This document shows positions 13,767 to 21,434 of a stretch of DNA of 22,864 nucleotides, piece by piece (position 1 is the first letter of the stretch; the number at the start of each line of letters is the position of its first letter). The translations under genes and the position numbers were made by a program. The stretch lies in assembly GCA_009885355.1 (NCBI GenBank), contig VFKW01000090.1:1-22864 (forward strand). Reading direction: 5' to 3'. This DNA comes from Candidatus Berkelbacteria bacterium (GTDB taxonomy: Bacteria; Patescibacteriota; UBA1384; VFKW01). The notes under the pieces were generated by a model that was not told the origin of the DNA, searched no databases, and was given only the letters and a program-made list of their open reading frames with translations.

Positions 13767-14345
13767 ATGAAGCTCACAGTTCTGGTTGTAATTTTCGTCA
13801 CTCTGCTGGCCATGCCAGCATTCGCAGGATATCAAGTCACCTCAATAGTTGATGAGCTTGCAGACAGTTACAGTTATACTTGGTCTGTGACTAACTACGA
13901 GCCAGGAACGAATGGCTTTGAGGGATTCTATGTCCTTGTGAATAATGAAACAAATGTCATTAACTGGACTGTTCCACCTCCCCGCCAACCAGCACCTGGA
14001 GCATACTGGTCTTTCGGTTATGTTTACAGCCAGATAAATGCGCAAGGACAAATGCTTATTTCTGAACCGCCTGAGGGTAAAAAATGGCTATCTTTTTGGG
14101 GAGAGACTTGGAACAGCTGCTACTTACCTGGTAGTACAGCTATTTTTCAAATCGTAACTGATAAGAGTACCGTCCCAGGCCAGGTTGATTGCACACTCGC
14201 TGCATACGCCTCATATGGCAACTACCCTCTTGCCCACTATGCCATTACGGGTCCTACTACACCAGTTCCAGAGCCGTCTAGTCTCTTGGCATTAGCCGGT
14301 GGGATCATACCACTAGGCCTTGTCTACTACAGACGAAAACACTAA
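13767..14345 (+). CDS. PEP-CTERM exported protein of unknown function
   Basis: A 192-residue exported protein. Signal peptide about 1-20 (MPAFA-GY). The mature part has no recognised domain; predicted beta strands with many Tyr, Trp and Asn (YSYTWSVTNYEPGTNGFEGF) suggest a beta-sandwich like other short PEP-CTERM proteins. It ends in VPEPSS (about 168-173), a hydrophobic Ala/Leu/Gly/Ile helix and RRKH. It starts two bases after the stop of the previous PEP-CTERM gene, with GGAGAAG upstream, so the two form an operon. It is followed at once by the tandem-hairpin terminator. Its 3' end and terminator are duplicated at 9762-9897, where only a relic survives. Confidence 0.78.
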   Translation: MKLTVLVVIFVTLLAMPAFAGYQVTSIVDELADSYSYTWSVTNYEPGTNGFEGFYVLVNNETNVINWTVPPPRQPAPGAYWSFGYVYSQINAQGQMLISEPPEGKKWLSFWGETWNSCYLPGSTAIFQIVTDKSTVPGQVDCTLAAYASYGNYPLAHYAITGPTTPVPEPSSLLALAGGIIPLGLVYYRRKH

Positions 14346-14406
14346 TTGACCTTCGGGTCAACTCAAAAAGCCCTCGGACTTCGTGTTCGCAGGGCTTCTT
14401 TTTTTT
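14346..14406 (+). terminator. Tandem-hairpin intrinsic terminator (copy 2)
   Basis: TTGACC-ttcg-GGTCAA (14346-14361), then AAGCCCT (14368-14374) paired with AGGGCTT (14391-14397), then a long T-run. It is identical over 52 bases to 9843-9894 and begins directly after the stop codon. Confidence 0.88.
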
Positions 14407-14536
14407 AAAAATTACAGATATTTTTAACTGTTCTAAGAGTTTATCAGAATCTATTAATTTAGAGTTGAAGGGTAGCTTAATATCTAAATAAGTGGTTAAA
14501 TATATATATGATGAAAAATTAATGGGGGAGATAAAA

Positions 14537-17500
14537 ATGGAACCCAAAGCAACTTCTACACATATTGAAGAGGAAAAGCAAGAAACAAGTAAATGGCCAT
14601 TTATAGCTTCCTTGCTAAGTTATTATAAGGAATTTCTAGAGACCGATTTCCAAGGCAGACATAAACCCAAGAGAAAAATCCAGCTTTCAATTGACGAGGG
14701 CGTTTCTGGTGTTCAATTAAACAAATATCCAAAACTTAATTCTTATGTTTTAGATCTCCTATCGAAAAACTTTTCCGTTCCAAAGCTTGCCGAGATATCC
14801 GATGGAGAATTTGCGATTTATCCCGAAGAAGTGTGCATCTCAAAAATAAATGAAGTTATTATTGAAAATGGGTCGCTGGAATCTGATAAAGTAACTGAGA
14901 GTGTATTGGATTCCTTTGAGTTATGGATTGAAAGCGAAAAGCTTAATTTACAGCCTAATTTACTTTATAGCAGAGCCGAGCTAAGAAATTTATTAAAAGA
15001 ATCCACAGTAGACAAATATACAGCTATAATTCGCAAATACAGATTATTTGATCTTTACAGAGACATTACTCTTATTTTGCAAACGAAAAAGTTAACCGAC
15101 AAAACCGAATTTTATCTTTATTTCTACGATATTAAATTTGATTCTGATTCATATCCGCTATTCTTTATTCCAGTTAATATAGAACATGCCCGATTGACCG
15201 AAATACCCAAGCCAGCCTACAAGCTAGAAATGGGGCCAGTCTTATATATAAATGAAAAGGCCTTGCAATATATATCTGAGAAGATCACAGGTGAAGAGAA
15301 CCGTGACCATAGAAAAAAAATAGATATTCCGAAGCGTCAATTTTATTGGAATGAAGAGACTGATCTCCCATCAACAATTAATGGTATTCTTAATAAAATT
15401 TCTAATCTATATCAACTACCTCATTTTTCACTTAATGATAAAGAAATTAAATTTCAAAATGAAAAAGTAAAGATCTCATCCAACTGTTATATGACTGTAT
15501 CGGATAAATCAGATGAGGCGTTAATTAATGACTATGAAGCACTCCAGCTGTTACTTGAGGGAGATAGCTCACTAGCAAGAGAAATTTTTGATAAATTAAT
15601 AAATCAATTTTTATTAGAAAATCCTAAAGTTGTGACGCTTGAAGTTGATGAAGAATTCAACGATTTATCTGTAAGTGAGAAACTAACATATAAAAGTCCG
15701 ATTCCTTTAAACTCTGAGCAGATTAAAATCTTGGAAGCGTTAAGGAAAGATGAAGTAAAAAGCGTGATCATAGAAGGTCCTCCAGGAACAGGAAAGAGTC
15801 ATACTATTACGGCAATTATTTATGACGCTCTATTAAATAACAAATCTGTGCTAGTAACATCCGATAAAAAAGAGGCACTAGATGTAGTTGAAGAAAAAAT
15901 AATTGAAGCGCTGGAAAAAGTAAAAATTGATGAGGGTTATGTTCAAAATCCAATTTTAAGACTTGGTCAAGCAGAAACTAACTTTAATAAGATATTTCAA
16001 AATCAAAATTTTGAGAAAATTAAAGATCGCTACAGTGCACACAAATTTAATCAGGAAAAATTGGCCTCACAAATCACAGATAGAACGAAAGATATGCAAG
16101 ATGGGATTAATGAAGAAATAATAAACTCAAAAGAATTCCATGAGAAAATACTTCCACTACTTCCTTCAGTAATCGATTATGAGAAGAAACATTTATCAGA
16201 GTGGAGAGATACCCTCGACATAAACGAAATATCTGAGGATAATAACTATAAATTATTAGAAGAGATAATTGATATTCGCGAGGTTCTGCAAAGAGATAAT
16301 AAAAGTTACTATAAATTAAGTACAGGTTGGCTTGCTGATCATACCAATGATGAAGATTGTAAAAATATCGATGAAGTGCTTCGCAACCTAGAAACCATCG
16401 AAGACCTTGGCCAACAACACAATAATTATAATGAACTTATCCAAATTTCCAAAAACATCGTAAGCAAAACAGAATACAGTTGGGAAAATATATTATTAGC
16501 GAATGATAAGTTTACGAATATCTCAAATCAATTAATGGTAGAAAATAAAAATTTGATAACCAGGAAAATTGAGGAAATCCTTGTCTTAGAAAAATTACCA
16601 AGTGTCATTGTAGAAATCGAGCAATTTGTTGAGATTTTAAACAAATGCAGGTCACTGTATAATCTTCATATTAGTAAATATGGTAAAAAAATATTTCTAG
16701 ATATTAATGATAATAATATAAATAATATCGAAGAATATCTTGAAAATGTAAAGAAATTAAAATCATTTCTTTGGCAGTTTACTAAAAAATCAGAAATAGA
16801 AAAAATAAATAATAGTCTTGAAATTGCTTTTCCTGAATCAAAACTTGTCGATCCGCATTCAATCATTCCCCATATAGAATCAGAAGTGGTTATTTGTAAA
16901 GAAATTCAGCGGCTGAGAGATGAATTTAAATGTAATTATTTGGACATCAAAGAAGTACTTTCGATTAAAAATATCGAGAATCTATTTAAGGACGATACTT
17001 ATAATGGAACAATAAATAACTTACAAACTCTAACCACAGAGCTTAAAGAAATTTCCCGATTAATTCAAGAAGAATCAGTTTTAGAAACCTGTAAGCAAGT
17101 CGTCCCGGTTAAAGATGTTAGTCTAAATTATCTTGAAATTAATAAAATAGCTCAGTCCGTTGTATTTTTAAATGTCTTTGAAGAGGTATTTGATAGCTGT
17201 AAAAAACTTGAGTTAAATACAAATCCAATTTTTTCGAAATATTTAGAAAAGATCGGGACTACGGGATTTTTAAATTCCCAGGATCTAAAAGAATTTATCA
17301 CTGAATTTAATTCTTTAAAGATTTTAGTTGAGTTTGTGAAAAGCAATGATAGGCTAATTGAGAGAATAATTAATATTTGCGACAATATTCCCCTCACTTG
17401 TAATAAACTATCCGTTGTCTCTGAAAATCTTGAGAGTCTTTTAAACGAGAAAATAACCACACTAAATGAAGAGAAAGTGCGTAGCCTGATAAACTATTTA

Positions 17501-19183
17501 GAGCAAATAAAAAAAATCGAGGAAGTATTTGGCAAGAATCAATACTCTACTTATAATGTGGATACCAAATTATTGCAAAATCGGTTTATCGCCCAAATGA
17601 CATATATATTAGATAAAAAAGTGGTTGAATTCAGAACTTTTAAAGCGGGTGAAGCTGAAGATCTTAAAAAATTAATTAAATTAAAATCACAATTACCAAA
17701 AAAATTAATACGAGTTCTAATAGAAGCTTTCCCGTGCTTAATTGTTAATATTCGAGAATTGGGAGAATTTTTGCCGCTCGAGCCGGAACTATTTGATGTA
17801 GTGATAATTGATGAGGCCTCTCAGGTAAGTATTGCACAAGCTTTTCCTGCACTCCTCAGAGCCAAGAAGGTTGTGGTGTTAGGAGATGTCAAGCAGTTCA
17901 GTAACGTAAAAACATCTAATGCGAGTAAGGCAATTAATAACGAGGCATTTAGTAATGTAAAAGAAAATTTTAAGAAAGATAGTCAATTAATTGATAACGA
18001 GACCAGAGACGCAATAAAAGAAAAGATTTATCGCTTTGATATCAGAAACTCAATACTTGAATTTATAAGGAATATCGCCAACTACCAAACAATGCTAAGG
18101 AAACATTTTAGAGGATATAAAGAGGTAATTTCATACTCAAATAAATATTTTTATAGTAATCAATTGCAAGTTATGAAACTGAGAGCTCGTGGGATTAATG
18201 AAGTAATTCGTTTTGAAATTGTTGAGGATTCTTCCGAGCCTATCGAAGTAAGGGGAAATGCTGGGAAAATTATCGAAAATGCAAATAAAAATGAAGCTGA
18301 ATTCATCCGAAATGAATTAGAGCAAAAGGCAGAATCTGGATCTAAAGAATCAGTCGGCGTGATAACTCCCTTTAGGAATCAACAGAAATATATTGCTGAC
18401 TTGCTTAGGAATTCTCCTAAGTTTGCATATATGGATGAGATTATGAATCTTAAGGTAATGACATTTGATACTTGCCAAGGTGAAGAGCGTGATACTGTTT
18501 ATTATTCAATGGTTGAGAGTAAGTCTAATAGCTCACGCTTAAATACTATATTTGCCAAAGCTCTATCACTAGATGACGATGAAGGTAAGCTTAGGGAGCA
18601 GAGACTGAATGTAGGATTTAGTCGTGTAAAAGAATGTGCTGTTTTTGTTATAAGTAAGCCAGTTGAAGAATTTACTGGTGAAATTGGCAACGCTATAAAA
18701 CATTTTAAGGGCGAGCTTGAAGAATCTTCAAAGCTTCCAGACCCTTCGGAGACTGAATCAGAAGGAGAAAAACGATTACTTAGTCTCATTCAACAGACCA
18801 AATTCTATGACGAAAATAAAGACTATCTCGATATTAAGGCTCAATTCCCTATCGGAGAGTATCTTAGACGCATCAATAACGCAGAGATACCTGCCTACCG
18901 AGTTGATTTTCTTATGACATACTGTAAACCAGATGAGAAGCCTACGAATGTAATAATTGAATATGATGGATTTGAATTTCACTTTAAAGATGGTTATGAA
19001 ATTAAAAATAATTTTGACGACTTTTACATTGCCCAAGATATTGAAAGACAGAAGGCTTTAGAAACTTATGGATATGAATTCCTCAGGGTTAACAAATTCG
19101 TTCTTGGTAATAATCCTATAGAGTCGCTTGATCATCTATTCGATGTAATCGTAAAAAAAAAGCCCAAAAAGACTCATTACTAG
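14537..19183 (+). CDS. Large SF1 helicase with C-terminal DUF559/Vsr-like nuclease, defence-type
   Basis: A 1548-residue cytoplasmic helicase-nuclease. Seen: an unrecognised N-terminal region (about 1-395); Walker A IEGPPGTGKSHT (G414-S421); about 670 mainly helical residues; Walker B VVIIDEASQ (D1092, E1093); motif III VVLGDVKQF; RKHFRGYKEVI; VGVITPFRNQ; motif V FDTCQGEERD (about 1310-1319) and motif VI NVGFSRVKE. This is the UPF1/DNA2-like AAA_11/AAA_12 layout. The C-terminus has D1457 (RVDFL), E1475-Y-D1477-G and H1482, the pattern of DUF559/Vsr-type PD-(D/E)XK nucleases. Such fusions are typical of anti-phage or DNA-processing islands; the target is unknown. Start at ATG 14537 with GGGGGAG upstream; in-frame ATG 14522 and GTG 14492 fit less well. 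Near the stop, a slippery A-run connects to the zinc-finger frame that follows. Confidence 0.85.
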   Translation: MEPKATSTHIEEEKQETSKWPFIASLLSYYKEFLETDFQGRHKPKRKIQLSIDEGVSGVQLNKYPKLNSYVLDLLSKNFSVPKLAEISDGEFAIYPEEVCISKINEVIIENGSLESDKVTESVLDSFELWIESEKLNLQPNLLYSRAELRNLLKESTVDKYTAIIRKYRLFDLYRDITLILQTKKLTDKTEFYLYFYDIKFDSDSYPLFFIPVNIEHARLTEIPKPAYKLEMGPVLYINEKALQYISEKITGEENRDHRKKIDIPKRQFYWNEETDLPSTINGILNKISNLYQLPHFSLNDKEIKFQNEKVKISSNCYMTVSDKSDEALINDYEALQLLLEGDSSLAREIFDKLINQFLLENPKVVTLEVDEEFNDLSVSEKLTYKSPIPLNSEQIKILEALRKDEVKSVIIEGPPGTGKSHTITAIIYDALLNNKSVLVTSDKKEALDVVEEKIIEALEKVKIDEGYVQNPILRLGQAETNFNKIFQNQNFEKIKDRYSAHKFNQEKLASQITDRTKDMQDGINEEIINSKEFHEKILPLLPSVIDYEKKHLSEWRDTLDINEISEDNNYKLLEEIIDIREVLQRDNKSYYKLSTGWLADHTNDEDCKNIDEVLRNLETIEDLGQQHNNYNELIQISKNIVSKTEYSWENILLANDKFTNISNQLMVENKNLITRKIEEILVLEKLPSVIVEIEQFVEILNKCRSLYNLHISKYGKKIFLDINDNNINNIEEYLENVKKLKSFLWQFTKKSEIEKINNSLEIAFPESKLVDPHSIIPHIESEVVICKEIQRLRDEFKCNYLDIKEVLSIKNIENLFKDDTYNGTINNLQTLTTELKEISRLIQEESVLETCKQVVPVKDVSLNYLEINKIAQSVVFLNVFEEVFDSCKKLELNTNPIFSKYLEKIGTTGFLNSQDLKEFITEFNSLKILVEFVKSNDRLIERIINICDNIPLTCNKLSVVSENLESLLNEKITTLNEEKVRSLINYLEQIKKIEEVFGKNQYSTYNVDTKLLQNRFIAQMTYILDKKVVEFRTFKAGEAEDLKKLIKLKSQLPKKLIRVLIEAFPCLIVNIRELGEFLPLEPELFDVVIIDEASQVSIAQAFPALLRAKKVVVLGDVKQFSNVKTSNASKAINNEAFSNVKENFKKDSQLIDNETRDAIKEKIYRFDIRNSILEFIRNIANYQTMLRKHFRGYKEVISYSNKYFYSNQLQVMKLRARGINEVIRFEIVEDSSEPIEVRGNAGKIIENANKNEAEFIRNELEQKAESGSKESVGVITPFRNQQKYIADLLRNSPKFAYMDEIMNLKVMTFDTCQGEERDTVYYSMVESKSNSSRLNTIFAKALSLDDDEGKLREQRLNVGFSRVKECAVFVISKPVEEFTGEIGNAIKHFKGELEESSKLPDPSETESEGEKRLLSLIQQTKFYDENKDYLDIKAQFPIGEYLRRINNAEIPAYRVDFLMTYCKPDEKPTNVIIEYDGFEFHFKDGYEIKNNFDDFYIAQDIERQKALETYGYEFLRVNKFVLGNNPIESLDHLFDVIVKKKPKKTHY
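19156..19162 (+). other. Candidate -1 slippery heptamer A AAA AAG
   Basis: Nine consecutive A (19153-19161) followed by G place the heptamer A AAA AAG exactly in the phase required for -1 frameshifting, as in E. coli dnaX. A one-base slip sends ribosomes from the helicase frame into the open frame that continues to 19680, past the helicase stop at 19181-19183. I see no strong downstream stem-loop and no upstream Shine-Dalgarno-like stimulator. Confidence 0.45.
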
Positions 19184-19680
19184 ATGAACTAAAAGCTGCT
19201 CTTAAAATATCAAAGCAAATAGTTTGTTCGCGATGTTTACAGCACAAAGAGCGTTCAGATTTTAAAATAATTTATAACACAAGAAACAATGTTTGCATAA
19301 GTTGTAATTCGCATAGCCTAACATTCTCAGAAAAAAAGCGATTAGAGACTTTTGTGTCTAACCCCGAATCTTTTGTGACTAATTCAGACTGGACCAAAGA
19401 AAAAATAAGATTCTTAAAAAACAATGTAGAACCAAAACTAAATGAAAAAGAAAAACTAGTTTTTACAGAAGCGTTAGTGAAATATAGAAATAAATTACAT
19501 GATGCAATTATAAGCAAGGAGGCCGTTAGAAGTAAAAAAAGGTTTGATAGTATAAATAAAAACTTATCTTCACAAGTCTGTCCATTATGTAATTCGAACT
19601 TAGTTTTAAGACAAGGGCGTTATGGTAAATTTTGGGGATGCAGTAGATTCCCATATTGCAGAGGCACTCGTAGGAATTAG
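19162..19680 (+). CDS. Zinc-finger / topoisomerase-type zinc-ribbon extension in the -1 frame
   Basis: An open frame continues from the helicase 3' end to TAG 19680. Early on it contains VCSRC and, 20 residues later, VCISC: two CxxC pairs forming one probable zinc finger. A helical region (NEKEKLVFTEALVKYRNKL) and a C-terminal zf-C4_Topoisom-like ribbon, CPLCNSNLV through GCSRFPYC, follow. The frame has no ATG, GTG or TTG before GTG 19354, which lies after the first finger. A protein initiated there would be 108 residues and lose half the Cys motif. The frame joins the helicase perfectly by a -1 slip at 19156-19162, giving a roughly 1714-residue product. Alternatives: a split gene through an indel in the A-tract, or a separate gene starting at GTG 19354. 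Confidence 0.6.
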   Translation, partial: AQKDSLLDELKAALKISKQIVCSRCLQHKERSDFKIIYNTRNNVCISCNSHSLTFSEKKRLETFVSNPESFVTNSDWTKEKIRFLKNNVEPKLNEKEKLVFTEALVKYRNKLHDAIISKEAVRSKKRFDSINKNLSSQVCPLCNSNLVLRQGRYGKFWGCSRFPYCRGTRRN

Positions 19681-19706
19681 CAATATTTAAATCAAAAACT
19701 AAATTT

Positions 19707-19738
19707 GATCACCTTTTGTATTCTTTTACAAAGGCGAT
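19707..19738. terminator. Bidirectional hairpin between convergent genes
   Basis: GATC-a-CCTTTTGTA (19707-19720) pairs with TACAAAGG-c-GATC (19727-19738), with one bulged base in the stem, around the loop ttctttt. It lies between the plus-strand helicase region and the minus-strand HD gene group, and overlaps the stop of a short minus-strand ORF. Confidence 0.55.
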
Positions 19739-19857
19739 CCTTCAAAAAATAATTGTCCAAATAAAAATGAGTTGGGGAACTTATTGCCAGTTGGCCCGAG
19801 TATTTTCTCCCGCCATTCATTTAATTGTTGTCGATCCAATTGTGGTATGTCTTTCAA
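19726..19857 (-). CDS. Possible 43-residue protein downstream of the HD gene
   Basis: A short minus-strand frame starting at TTG 19857, behind GAGGAAAATT, and ending TAA at 19726. The product begins MKDIPQLDRQQLNEWREKIL and continues with GPTGNKFPNSFLFGQLFFEG. The composition is protein-like (amphipathic start, Gly/Pro turn, aromatic end). It follows the HD gene by 36 bases on the same strand and stops inside a hairpin terminator, as a last operon gene would. No family recognised; it could also be the start of a truncated longer gene. Confidence 0.35.
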   Translation of the reverse strand: MKDIPQLDRQQLNEWREKILGPTGNKFPNSFLFGQLFFEGSPL

Positions 19858-19893
19858 AATTTTCCTCAATAATTTTTATTTTACATAATTATT

Positions 19894-20367
19894 TCACTTT
19901 CGGTACAACTCCTCAGAATAATCCATCATCTTTTTACTTTTACCACAATCTGTGAACATGCGATTTGGATCTGGTATGTCGCCGACACGCCATAGATCAA
20001 GTCTGTCTGCATCCCAACAGGTGAGAACCGTTATATCTGAATCATTTGCGTCATCTAAATTATGCCATAGCAACGATTTGGATAGTTGATTATATTGTAA
20101 CATGGTTATTTCGATTATATTTGCTTTTATCAGCTCATCTAATAATACTACCGCGCGCTTACCATGATCAGGATCAGTAAATTCATTTTCTCGTCTGGCG
20201 TCATGCAGATATGCGAACAATGAAATTACTTCCTTTTCAGCGCCATTTTGTTCAGCGATCATAAGTCCAAGTTTTTCAACCCTTACCCAGTGGCTAAATC
20301 CATGAATCGAATCGATCGGTAAAATCATGCCGCTGGTAAATATTTTATTTTTAGTTATTTCATGCAC
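19894..20367 (-). CDS. HD-domain phosphohydrolase
   Basis: A 157-residue soluble HD-superfamily protein. Metal-ligand candidates are visible in the expected order: H22 and H26 in IHGFSHW, the HD pair H55-D56 in YLHDARRENE, H68 in DPDHGKR, H102 in LLWHNLDD, and D119/D121 in TCWDADRLDL. This matches small stand-alone HD hydrolases that act on nucleotides or other phosphate esters; the substrate cannot be read. Start is GTG 20367 with AAAGGA upstream; the nearby ATG is out of frame. It sits with a helicase-nuclease, a DUF3800 gene and a Cas4-like nuclease, suggesting a role in an accessory or defence region, though a housekeeping role is equally possible. Confidence 0.78.
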   Translation of the reverse strand: MHEITKNKIFTSGMILPIDSIHGFSHWVRVEKLGLMIAEQNGAEKEVISLFAYLHDARRENEFTDPDHGKRAVVLLDELIKANIIEITMLQYNQLSKSLLWHNLDDANDSDITVLTCWDADRLDLWRVGDIPDPNRMFTDCGKSKKMMDYSEELYRK

Positions 20368-20534
20368 AAAAATCCTTTAGTCGTATTTTATCGTACTTTG
20401 ACGGTGAATTCAGTTTTCATTTTCTGATTCTCGATGATTTTATTTTTTATCAATTATCAGATTAAATAAGAATCTTACCCTATTGAAGAGTTCCCTAATG
20501 TCCAGAATGACAACTTTTTTGTAGGATCCTTGTA

Positions 20535-20563
20535 TTGACTTTGGTTATCCACAGTGTTAATAT
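20535..20563 (+). promoter_or_regulatory. Strong promoter of the hairpin RNA
   Basis: TTGACT (20535-20540), a 17-base spacer and TAATAT (20558-20563). The predicted start, about 20570, coincides with the first base of the closing stem of the RNA that follows. Confidence 0.7.
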
Positions 20564-20569
20564 TAACTT

Positions 20570-20697
20570 GAAGCATGCAATAATAGCTTTCCAAATGCTA
20601 CGGTGTTCCCTCGGAGTATCCGAGACTTAAGCCGCAGAACACCATTTGGGGAGACGCTGCTTCAACAAAAGCCTCAATCATCTTGATTGAGTTTTTT
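20570..20697 (+). ncRNA. Structured small RNA, possibly 6S-like
   Basis: A non-coding transcription unit of about 128 bases with its own promoter and terminator. The fold by eye: closing stem GAAGCA (20570-20575) with TGCTTC (20658-20663), an internal loop, then CCAAATG (20591-20597) plus GGTGTTC (20602-20608) paired with GAACACCATTTGG (20637-20649) around a 4-base bulge. An apical hairpin CTCGGA-gta-TCCGAG (20610-20624) follows, then the asymmetric strand acttaagccgca. A rod with bulges closed at its very 5' end is the plan of 6S RNA. The apical CUCGG/CCGAG hairpin followed by a CUUAA-like and a GCAGAACACC segment resembles the corresponding part of E. coli 6S RNA as I recall it. It is shorter than usual 6S (about 180 bases). 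Identity as an RNA gene is likely; 6S is a hypothesis. Confidence 0.55.
20673..20697. terminator. Shared terminator of the small RNA and the DUF3800 gene
   Basis: CTCAATCA (20673-20680) pairs with TGATTGAG (20684-20691) around a 3-base loop and is followed by six T on the plus strand. On the minus strand the same bases encode the last residues (LNQDD) and stop of the DUF3800 gene. Confidence 0.8.
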
Positions 20698-21366
20698 GTT
20701 ATATTTTTCTTCCCAGTGATCTTTGAATAATTCTTGTCCTTCTCCAATTATATTATTTTTAATAGTACTAAAATAATCTTTTCCAAATGGTTTTTCTTCA
20801 ATGAAATGAGCCAGGGCCCCAGTTACCCAATCAGCTATTTGGATATTTGCACATTGGGTCGAATCTTTCATTTCGATTTGAATCAATGATTTTGCCGGAA
20901 GAAGAGGAAGTAAACGAGTCTTTATAAGCTCTTTGAATTGAATACGCGTTACTCCTTTTAAGTGGCGTTCATCACAGAAAACTCTAAACTCCGGTTCATT
21001 TATTGGTAAATAATTTTCGAGTGCTTCACCGATGATTTGGGTATATAGCTGCCCGCTTTTGATCTTGCCATTATGATTATACTCGTCGGGAATGTTTTTA
21101 TTTTTTAAAAATACATAACGAATCCTGACATCTAATTCAGAGATATATCTTAATGTTGCCAAACGCAGAGCATGAGTAATTTTAACATCAGAAAATTTAA
21201 TTTCTGGTTGGGTACTCATTTTTCTAGGAAATCGAGATCTTTGCCAGCTTTTGAAACGCTTTTCAGTACGACTGGGGTCACCGACCGTGAAAGAACCAAT
21301 GACAAAATATTTCTCTTTACTGTTTTTTGTAAATTGTCCGCTTTCATCTATGTAAATATATGCCAT
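20674..21366 (-). CDS. DUF3800 protein (RNase H-like fold family)
   Basis: A 230-residue soluble protein of the DUF3800 family. Seen: the N-terminal IYIDESG motif (D7, E8), and near the C-terminus D168 in MKDSTQCANIQIAD and D179. The DESG plus Asp pattern matches the acidic site of these RNase H-fold-like proteins. DUF3800 genes recur in mobile and defence islands; activity is not well established. Start at ATG 21366 with GGAG seven bases upstream; an in-frame TTG four codons earlier is less likely. Its last codons form the terminator hairpin of the small RNA on the other strand. Sixty-eight bases separate its start from the stop of the Cas4-like gene, so they are probably co-transcribed. Confidence 0.83.
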   Translation of the reverse strand: MAYIYIDESGQFTKNSKEKYFVIGSFTVGDPSRTEKRFKSWQRSRFPRKMSTQPEIKFSDVKITHALRLATLRYISELDVRIRYVFLKNKNIPDEYNHNGKIKSGQLYTQIIGEALENYLPINEPEFRVFCDERHLKGVTRIQFKELIKTRLLPLLPAKSLIQIEMKDSTQCANIQIADWVTGALAHFIEEKPFGKDYFSTIKNNIIGEGQELFKDHWEEKYNKKLNQDD

Positions 21367-21434
21367 TTTATTCTCCAAACAGTGAACTAATGCCGAGTCC
21401 TTTGCAATATTTTGTAATTATTTTATCTGCGTCT

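Noticed and set aside
19354..19680. A free-standing 108-residue zinc-ribbon gene starting at GTG 19354
   Set aside because: No convincing ribosome-binding site. The same frame upstream holds a CxxC...CxxC finger back to the helicase end, so GTG 19354 is probably internal.
19716..19955. Plus-strand 79-codon frame
   Set aside because: It starts inside a hairpin, has no ribosome-binding site, overlaps the HD gene antisense, and its residues are not protein-like.
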